A DNA stretch of 40,385 nt from NCBI GenBank assembly GCA_017626355.1, contig JAGAIY010000015.1, forward strand, positions 1 through 40,385, written 5' to 3'. The position numbers were made by a program, and so were the translations under genes. This document shows, in pieces, positions 34,571-40,385 of the stretch. The stretch comes from Bacteroidales bacterium (GTDB lineage: Bacteria > Bacteroidota > Bacteroidia > Bacteroidales > UBA932). Position 1 is the stretch's first letter. Every line of letters begins with the position of its first letter. The notes beneath the pieces are model-generated. The model saw only the letters and a program-made list of their open reading frames with translations, was not told the DNA's origin and did not search any database.

Positions 34571-34609
34571 AATCGGCATTCCAGATATCTGGGATGCTGA
34601 TTTTCTTTT
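34571..34609. terminator. Bidirectional terminator between tRNA-Arg and the FecR operon
   Basis: A 13-bp stem with two G-T pairs (34572-34584 with 34589-34601) has a 4-nt loop. T runs follow on the plus strand (34601-34609, interrupted by one C), and four U follow on the minus strand. It ends the rplS-tRNA transcript and could also stop the convergent operon ending at 34679. Confidence 0.85.
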
Positions 34610-34678
34610 ACAGAGATTTCCGCAGGTTCCTGACTATCATCAGGACAAGAGATTTGTAAACATACGCGGGCATCCGAA

Positions 34679-35920
34679 TCACTTTATATGCATATAGGTA
34701 TAATTATCCTTCAGATCCGTCAGATGGTATGACAGAGGGTGGAGGGCTGGATTTTCATATCCCTTATGGAAGACTGCCGCCAGTTCTTCACCCCCCGTCT
34801 GACATATGAACTCACCGTCTTCATCGAGGGTAAGCAGATGAAACGTGATTTCCGGAGTATAAAAGTCCTCATATGCATAATACTCAGACGGATCATCACG
34901 CAGAACTTTCTCTGTCACGTAAGTATGGATATTCGCATGTGAGCAGTCAGCTTCCGCCAGGAGGATCATGAAATTGCCATATTCAATCCTATCTATGATG
35001 CAGACAGGCTCTGCGGAATTTTCCAGCTTCGCAATCAACTCTTCAGGATGTTCCCTGTCGGAGATCACCTCTCTTCTGGCGACCTGAACCTTAAGCAGCA
35101 CGATTCCGCAGAAGGAGTCGAACTTACCGTCGGGGCGGCCTGTCAGGGCAGCGAAGTCACATCCGAAATTTGTCAGGCCGAGGTTTCTGAGCTGTTCAAG
35201 ATCATAATAAGGATAGAGTTCCCTGCCATTATAGCGGTTACTTACTCCAGATGACATCTTAAGTGTATCCGCCTCATAGTATAAGTCATCAATAAAACGG
35301 ACCTTGTCTATGGATTCCGCCTCGGCATAGACGGCCGCACCTAATTTTATTCTGTCCTTGACATCACCGGCAGGAAAGAGACTGGTGAAATATCCTTCGG
35401 TCGAACCCGGTACGACAAGCCTCTCCACCGCATCAGACGGGGAAAGCACCATGCTGATATTAAACTTATGCAAGGCGTCCTGACGGGCAAAGAGCTTTTC
35501 GCAGATCTTGTCCGAGAACTCGATGATCCTATGCTGATAACGGTCGTCCCATATTTCTTTCGCCCCGACTGCACAGGGATTATACGGGAGATCTGACTGA
35601 TAATCAAAGCATATCGTCCTCTCGCCATTGTTGAAATCCGCTCGGATCACAGAATAATGGACCGGCAGTATTTCCTGACCATGATAGTCCTCTCTGGATT
35701 CCTCGACCTTCCAGAGTCCGTTATGCGGCTTCAGGAATATGGTTTCATCCGGATCCGCCCAGTAGGCCCCATATACATTGAGACTGACAGGCATGGAACT
35801 TCTGTTGATGGCGGCAATCTCGACAAACTCCTGACTTGCATCATCAAAAGAGCCATAGAATTCTTCGCAACCGCATAACAGGGCGGCTGATATAAGCATG
35901 TATATTATTTTCTTCATCAT
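34679..35920 (-). CDS. Lipoprotein related to thiol-activated / cholesterol-dependent cytolysins, lacking domain 4
   Basis: This 413-residue protein has a lipobox LCGC (Cys18). The C-terminal half follows perfringolysin-type cytolysins block by block in the same order. FGCDFAALTG (252-261) resembles GVDFNAV. GIVLLKVQVARREVISD (272-288) resembles the KQIFYTVSAD strand. SAEPVCIIDRIEYGNFMILLAE (302-323) resembles APPLMVSNVAYGRTIYVKLE. ITFHLLTLDEDGE (358-370) fits the next strand. NPALHPLSYHLTDLKDN (390-406) resembles NPAYPISYTSVFLKDN. The N-terminal 230 residues have about the length expected for domains 1 and 3, but I see no clear match there. The chain stops before domain 4, so the cholesterol-binding undecapeptide is absent. 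It overlaps the DUF4249 gene by 4 bp. A pore-forming role is inference. Confidence 0.6.
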   Translation of the reverse strand: MMKKIIYMLISAALLCGCEEFYGSFDDASQEFVEIAAINRSSMPVSLNVYGAYWADPDETIFLKPHNGLWKVEESREDYHGQEILPVHYSVIRADFNNGERTICFDYQSDLPYNPCAVGAKEIWDDRYQHRIIEFSDKICEKLFARQDALHKFNISMVLSPSDAVERLVVPGSTEGYFTSLFPAGDVKDRIKLGAAVYAEAESIDKVRFIDDLYYEADTLKMSSGVSNRYNGRELYPYYDLEQLRNLGLTNFGCDFAALTGRPDGKFDSFCGIVLLKVQVARREVISDREHPEELIAKLENSAEPVCIIDRIEYGNFMILLAEADCSHANIHTYVTEKVLRDDPSEYYAYEDFYTPEITFHLLTLDEDGEFICQTGGEELAAVFHKGYENPALHPLSYHLTDLKDNYTYMHIK

Positions 35921-36861
35921 TCTTCAAATAAATCATCCTTGACCCACTCCGAATGCACGACGGAATAACCGCACAGGCATCCTGCACCATTCTTTACATT
36001 AGTATATGTGAATGCCGGAGATGACAGCCCCGCCTCTGAGAAAGGATTGTTCCAACTGTCAAACTCCGAAAAAAGGTATCTGTACATTTCCTCGGAAAGC
36101 TTGAACAGAGTACACTGTACTTCTGCATCTTTCACAGTGTCCGTAGAACCACCCCATTGAGATCTATAGTTGAAACACAGGTCATATTCATCATCTTCCT
36201 CATCAGAGTCCTTCCATATGTACATAAAATCCCCTTTGAAAGACATTATGATCGGAGAATAAGCTTCAGGTTCAAGCTGAAGGTCATTATATCCTGTCGG
36301 AGGATATATCCTCTGACCTGTCACTTCTACAATCTCCGGCTTTTCAAGACCTACATATCTTTCATGTAATCCATTCCACTTCACGACCGCCGCATACCAA
36401 TCATCAGTATCGGGATCATCCTTATAACGTATCTTCAGAACCCGCTGAGCATCAGCACTCCTGCATAGTTCCAGTCCGTATTCAGGGAACCTGTCGGGGA
36501 TGACAGTGCTTGCCATGGCCATCTCCGTATCATCAGACTCAAATACAAGTTCTATCCTATCTCCGCTTTTGAAGGCATCAGTACGCAAAGACAGTCTTCT
36601 CTCGCCTGTCATTGACTCATCGCAGCCGACTTCCACGCCGTTGCACTTGAGCGAGTAATGAGGATTTACGAGAGTGGTATCGGCAGTTGCAAATTGCGAC
36701 AGAGGCACAAGCTTGTCGATATCGATCGTCACGAGCGAGTCCGCGCAGATATAAGACCTGACAGCCGCCATAGGCTTTACATCCTTGGTGTCAAGTTCGA
36801 AAGGATACCTGCAGCCGGTCAGGGCCAGCATCAACAATATCAGTATATATTTATTCTTCAT
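35917..36861 (-). CDS. DUF4249 lipoprotein
   Basis: This 314-residue protein has a lipobox LALTGC (Cys17) followed by RYPFELDTKDVKPMAAVRSYICADSLVTIDI, the N-terminal pattern of DUF4249 proteins. These are beta-rich lipoproteins encoded beside TonB-dependent receptors in Bacteroidota, where they are thought to sit on the outer membrane, much as SusD does with SusC. The gene starts 5 bp after the receptor stop and overlaps the next gene by ATGA. The acidic SDEEDDEYD stretch around residue 220 is notable. No enzymatic motif is visible. The ligand is unknown. Confidence 0.85.
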   Translation of the reverse strand: MKNKYILILLMLALTGCRYPFELDTKDVKPMAAVRSYICADSLVTIDIDKLVPLSQFATADTTLVNPHYSLKCNGVEVGCDESMTGERRLSLRTDAFKSGDRIELVFESDDTEMAMASTVIPDRFPEYGLELCRSADAQRVLKIRYKDDPDTDDWYAAVVKWNGLHERYVGLEKPEIVEVTGQRIYPPTGYNDLQLEPEAYSPIIMSFKGDFMYIWKDSDEEDDEYDLCFNYRSQWGGSTDTVKDAEVQCTLFKLSEEMYRYLFSEFDSWNNPFSEAGLSSPAFTYTNVKNGAGCLCGYSVVHSEWVKDDLFEE

Positions 36862-36866
36862 CGTTA

Positions 36867-39368
36867 TCAGAATTTAAGGGTGTAACTGAAAGACGGGATG
36901 ATCGGTATTATGCCGTATCCGACTCCATGGTATGTAAGGCCTATTATATTATCTTCGGTGAAATCGTAATATTTTTCAACCTGAGAAGCCAGAGGGTTCA
37001 TACGGCAATATGCGTTATACAGACTGAGATTCCATATGCTTTCATTACCTCTTCTGGTTGTCTTATGGAAGTTGAAGCCAATGTCGAGACGATGGTAGGC
37101 AGGTACCTTCATATTATTCGGAGCAGAGTAGAATACTTCCACATCGCCTCCGAGCTCGCCATCCCAGATACCATACGACTCACAAGTCATCCATCCTCCG
37201 CTATGGTAGTTCCAGCTCGCATACATCTCGAAGCGTTTTCCGAACCTGCGTGTTGCAGTCAGGGTCAGCTTATGACGGTTGTCGTTGCGGTCCTTGTACC
37301 AATCGGGATAAAAATCCGGGAACAGCCTCTGACTCCATGAAAGCGTGTAATATGCTTCTACAGAAGTCTTTTCATCCGCCCAGATCAGACTGGTCTCAGC
37401 TCCCCATGAGCGTCCTTCACCTATCACCAGAGCTTCTTCCCAACGGGTGATCGGCGGATAAATGCCCCATCGTCCTCTGAACTCCAGAAGGTTCGACATG
37501 GTCTTGTAATATCCTTCGACACTGAAATTGATATTGTGGGGGAAATTCACATACACTCCTCCCGCGACCTGACGTGAGCGGCTGGGAGCGATCTTGGGTG
37601 TGGAAGGCATCCAGAAGTTTGTAGGAAGCTGGATATATGTCGAACTTATCAGATGACTGTTCTGAGACATTTCCGAATAAGACAGCTTCAGATCCGTATA
37701 GTCACCGCACTGGAAGCGCAATGCCGCCCTGGGTTCGATGCTGTGGTACCATTTCCCTTCTGTAGCCGTTGCAGCATATCTGAGTCCTACATTTGCTGTA
37801 AGCCAATCTGTCAGAGACATCTCGTCTTCTATATACAGGTCTGATCCGAATGACTGTCTCGGAGCAGACTGACTCTTGTCCTGGTCGAATATGGTTTCTC
37901 CGTCAAGTGTCTCGTTCTTTACTGAAAAACTGACCGGGTTATAGAACTGATATTTGAGAGCCGCTCCATACCGAAGATGATGATTCTCAGCAGGACGGTA
38001 GCTGAAGTCCGCTTTCAGGCCCAGGTCTGAAGTGCGTGATTCATTGCCGGTGGACGCATGATAGTCCTCTTCTCTGACCTGAGCAGGATCATTCTCATCT
38101 TCAGATATGGTTCTGACCTCGTCAGTCATACCGAAAAAGGAATCATACATGGTACAGTATGCTTTGAGGGATGTCTCATGACCGGGTGCGAACTTATAGT
38201 CCCAGTCGAGAGATGTGACAAGATTGCCCCACTCAATCCCCCATTTCGTCATATAATCCGTATGATATGTGCCATCAGGTTCATTGTCTGCTCCTCCGAT
38301 GAGTTTCGCTGCATCACGACCGCCATAAACATTAAGAGACAGCTTGTTATCATTCGAAAACTTATGCGTGAGGTTGGCATTAAGATCCCAGAATGCATAT
38401 TTGACCCTGAATTTAGTTTCATTCAGAGAACTTATGATAAGACACACAGGTTCGGTCAGGACATCGAGCCAACTGCGCCTGAGACCTATATTGAACGAAG
38501 TCTTGTCTTTCCATATCGGGCCTTCAAGCTGAAAACGTCCGTCGAGAAGTCCTATCGAGAACAGACCATGATATTCCTTGAAATCTCCCTCGCGCGTCTT
38601 CACATCCACAACAGACGACATTCTTCCGCCGTACCGTGCCGGGAAACCGCTCTTATAGAAGTCAACAGACTCCACCACATCGGAGTTGAATGAAGAAAAC
38701 AATCCCAGCAGATGGCTGACCTGATACATGGGTACGCCGTCCATCAGATAGAGGTTGTCAGATCCATCTCCTCCACGGACGTACATGCCTGACATCAGTT
38801 CGGTTCCCGATGCGACACCGGGAAGCTGCTGCAGGGTCTTGATCACATCCGGGGAACTCAAAATCGAGAAGCTGCGCTTGAAGACACTACCGTCGATCTT
38901 CTGCATTCCGGTCTGAGTCCTGTTTATTTCTCTGGGAGTAAGAGCTGTGATGATCGATTCAGAGATCGTATCGTGCTGTTCTTCAATGAAGATCGTATAG
39001 TCCCTGGGCTTCTTACGTTTATCTGCCTGAGTGAGGACAACGTATTTCTTCATTATCTCGTACTCTATTCCTGTCCCGGCAAAGAGGGTCTTCAGACAGA
39101 GCTCAAGAGATGCCCGATCCTGACCGGGCATGACGGAACCGGAAGAGTCTGAGGGGCTGCGTCTGCTTTTAAGAATGTCTTCCATCGGTCTGCCGGAATA
39201 CGGCACATCGATATCAATGGCCGAGTCATACACGAAATTCACATCCAATGACTGATGGATGACCTCCATTTCTGATTTGAGAGTCCTGCCCGGCTGAGCG
39301 CCTGCAGGGGCCATGGCAAAGAAAACCATAGCGGCGGTTGTTGCAATAAATAAGAGTATATGCTTCAT
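36867..39368 (-). CDS. TonB-dependent receptor with N-terminal STN signalling domain
   Basis: The start at 39368 gives a signal peptide (MKHILLFIATTAAMVFFAMAPAGA). The 833-residue product has an STN domain at about residues 30-114, interrupted by a Ser/Pro-rich insert at 69-86. A TonB-box-like segment (SESIITALTPREI) follows, then a plug with SSPDVIKTLQQLPGVASGTELMSGMYVRGGDGSDNLYLMDGVPMY and ARYGGRMSSVVDVKTREGD. The barrel ends in PSFSYTLKF with a terminal Phe. STN receptors pass substrate signals to a FecR-type anti-sigma factor, and fecR lies 20 bp upstream. The protein both imports a ligand and reports it. The ligand is not predictable. Confidence 0.93.
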   Translation of the reverse strand: MKHILLFIATTAAMVFFAMAPAGAQPGRTLKSEMEVIHQSLDVNFVYDSAIDIDVPYSGRPMEDILKSRRSPSDSSGSVMPGQDRASLELCLKTLFAGTGIEYEIMKKYVVLTQADKRKKPRDYTIFIEEQHDTISESIITALTPREINRTQTGMQKIDGSVFKRSFSILSSPDVIKTLQQLPGVASGTELMSGMYVRGGDGSDNLYLMDGVPMYQVSHLLGLFSSFNSDVVESVDFYKSGFPARYGGRMSSVVDVKTREGDFKEYHGLFSIGLLDGRFQLEGPIWKDKTSFNIGLRRSWLDVLTEPVCLIISSLNETKFRVKYAFWDLNANLTHKFSNDNKLSLNVYGGRDAAKLIGGADNEPDGTYHTDYMTKWGIEWGNLVTSLDWDYKFAPGHETSLKAYCTMYDSFFGMTDEVRTISEDENDPAQVREEDYHASTGNESRTSDLGLKADFSYRPAENHHLRYGAALKYQFYNPVSFSVKNETLDGETIFDQDKSQSAPRQSFGSDLYIEDEMSLTDWLTANVGLRYAATATEGKWYHSIEPRAALRFQCGDYTDLKLSYSEMSQNSHLISSTYIQLPTNFWMPSTPKIAPSRSRQVAGGVYVNFPHNINFSVEGYYKTMSNLLEFRGRWGIYPPITRWEEALVIGEGRSWGAETSLIWADEKTSVEAYYTLSWSQRLFPDFYPDWYKDRNDNRHKLTLTATRRFGKRFEMYASWNYHSGGWMTCESYGIWDGELGGDVEVFYSAPNNMKVPAYHRLDIGFNFHKTTRRGNESIWNLSLYNAYCRMNPLASQVEKYYDFTEDNIIGLTYHGVGYGIIPIIPSFSYTLKF

Positions 39369-39388
39369 TGTCAAGTCGTTTGGGGATC

Positions 39389-40183
39389 TTATCTCTTGAC
39401 GATATGAACATCGAGGGCAGACTCTATGAGGCTGATGATAAGGTCAAGGTCCTCTGCGTAGAACTCTCCGTTGAGCTGCTTGTCAAGGTCTGTCGCCACA
39501 AAGGACACCTTGTAGTGCCTTGAGAGGGTTTCAAGCACCTCTCTGAGCGGAGTCCTGTCGAAGATGAATGATCCGCGCTGCCATGCTATGGAATTGACGT
39601 CGGGTTCCTCAGCTATGACCGGAACTGCATCTGACTGCGAGAGAGTCGCCTGCATTTCCTTTGTAAGAATCACTCCTTCCGAGTCAGAAGACTTTGCAAA
39701 AAGCACCTTACCTTCAGTCACATAGACCTCCTTGACAGATGAACCGGCATCGACCATGAACTTTGTACCAAGCACCCTTACGAATGCACCGTCCGCAGTT
39801 ATTTCAAACGGCACAGCCTCGTCACGGGCGACTTCAAAGAAAGCCTTGCCCTCAAGGCAGGTCTTTCGAGGAGACTTCTCGCCGTAAGTCAATCGGGAGC
39901 CTGGAGACAGAGTCACTTCAGAACCGTCCGGAAGGACAAATTCCTGCATTCCGGTACTTGCCATGAGCTGGATCTGCTGTTCATTGTCACGGAAGAGGAT
40001 TACACCGAGGACTATTGCAGCTGCCGCAACAATGCCTGATACCCACGGCAAGACTCTCCTGCGAGGCTTCTGCACGATGCCGTGAGCCTCATTGAAGCGC
40101 TTTACCGCTTTCCAGGTGTCGAACTTACCTTCCTGATAATGCTTCAGGACGAAGTCCATGTGTTTATCCTCAAAGTCTGACAT
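39389..40183 (-). CDS. FecR-family anti-sigma factor / sigma regulator
   Basis: This 264-residue protein has a cytoplasmic N-terminus (residues 1-43), one transmembrane helix (about 46-64, VLPWVSGIVAAAAIVLGVILF), and a periplasmic FecR domain with LPDGSEVTLSPGSRLTYGE, CLEGKAFFEVARD and VRVLGTKFMVDAG. A C-terminal DUF4974-like part (PLREVLETLSRHYKVSFVATD) binds receptor STN domains. It relays the occupied state of the STN receptor to an ECF sigma factor. No sigma gene is present in the 202 bp between this gene and the window edge, so the partner lies farther away. Confidence 0.94.
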   Translation of the reverse strand: MSDFEDKHMDFVLKHYQEGKFDTWKAVKRFNEAHGIVQKPRRRVLPWVSGIVAAAAIVLGVILFRDNEQQIQLMASTGMQEFVLPDGSEVTLSPGSRLTYGEKSPRKTCLEGKAFFEVARDEAVPFEITADGAFVRVLGTKFMVDAGSSVKEVYVTEGKVLFAKSSDSEGVILTKEMQATLSQSDAVPVIAEEPDVNSIAWQRGSFIFDRTPLREVLETLSRHYKVSFVATDLDKQLNGEFYAEDLDLIISLIESALDVHIVKR

Positions 40184-40385
40184 GATTAAGATTTAAGATT
40201 CCATTAATCCGACATTATGACGGAAACGTCTTGAAAAAATACTACATTAGTGTCCACTAAATATTTATAAATAGTTCATTGAAAATACTGATAATTAGAT
40301 AGTTAGGGGTCGTTTTAGGGCCGAACGGTTTTGATTTCTATATTTGCCAGCAAATCAGCTGGTTATGCATAACAAATCATACGTT
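40184..40385. promoter_or_regulatory. Intergenic region upstream of fecR with a plus-strand promoter and an inverted repeat
   Basis: These 202 bp contain no reading frame of note. On the plus strand TATATTTG at 40339-40346 is a perfect -7 box, with a degenerate TTTA about 21 bp upstream. It is followed by a hairpin (CCAGC 40347-40351 with GCTGG 40358-40362). It would drive a divergent gene beyond the window. Toward fecR, the 12-bp inverted repeat GACG-N4-CGTC (40219-40230) next to a TAATG sequence could be an ECF-type promoter element. That reading is inference. Confidence 0.45.

Noticed and set aside
34628-34645. TCCTGA-N6-TCAGGA inverted repeat as terminator of the FecR operon
   Set aside because: The 6-bp stem has no U run on the minus strand. 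The hairpin at 34571-34609 is a better candidate.
1-40385. Insertion sequences, prophage genes, integrases, CRISPR arrays
   Set aside because: No transposase or integrase motifs, no regularly spaced identical repeats, and gene order is continuous.

Overview
This window is chromosomal DNA of a Bacteroidota member, most likely order Bacteroidales. The evidence is a SusC/SusD pair, DUF4249 and DUF4831 proteins, a FecR/STN-TonB signalling pair, many lipoproteins with Bacteroidota-style signal peptides, and promoters of the TTTG-N19/20-TAnnTTTG type. I cannot name the genus. I see no insertion sequence, prophage, CRISPR array or rRNA. There is one tRNA.

Layout. (1) 1-535, minus: ribosomal operon start, rpsF then rpsR, which runs off the left edge, with a good promoter and a structured leader. 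(2) 583-13627, minus: a polysaccharide utilisation locus (PUL) in the order susC, susD, GH127 beta-L-arabinofuranosidase lipoprotein, second GH127-clan enzyme, membrane O-acyltransferase, and two tandem (alpha/alpha)6 glycosidase lipoproteins. It suggests use of an L-arabinofuranose-containing plant glycan. Direct repeats upstream of susC and a large hairpin between susD and the enzymes look regulatory. (3) 13848-17342, minus: lipid A-type acyltransferase, DUF4831 protein and PepD dipeptidase. (4) 17447-20696, plus: two tandem POT-family peptide transporters, divergent from group 3. The PepD and POT neighbours suggest local peptide-use functions. (5) 20766-29888, plus: a tightly packed run of eight genes (DUF2400, zeta-like P-loop kinase, TldD, TldE, SlyD, GT2 glycosyltransferase, TrkA, ABC-F ATPase) with gaps of -8 to 38 bp. 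(6) 29885-31915, minus: an exported metallophosphoesterase-GDPD fusion, convergent with the ABC-F gene. (7) 32063-34609, plus: grpE-dnaJ, rplS with its own promoter, tRNA-Arg(ACG) and a terminator. (8) 34679-40183, minus: fecR, STN-type TonB-dependent receptor, DUF4249 lipoprotein, and a lipoprotein whose C-terminal half resembles domain 3 of cholesterol-dependent cytolysins.

The most interesting item is group 8. The last gene keeps several consecutive sequence blocks of the thiol-activated cytolysin fold in the right order, but it ends where the cholesterol-binding domain 4 would begin and carries a lipobox. It is encoded with a surface-signalling receptor and an anti-sigma factor, so it may be a lipid-anchored, signal-controlled pore-forming or pore-derived surface protein. 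Secondary items are the zeta-like kinase overlapping tldD, the double-phosphodiesterase fusion, and a cysteine cluster inserted in PepD.
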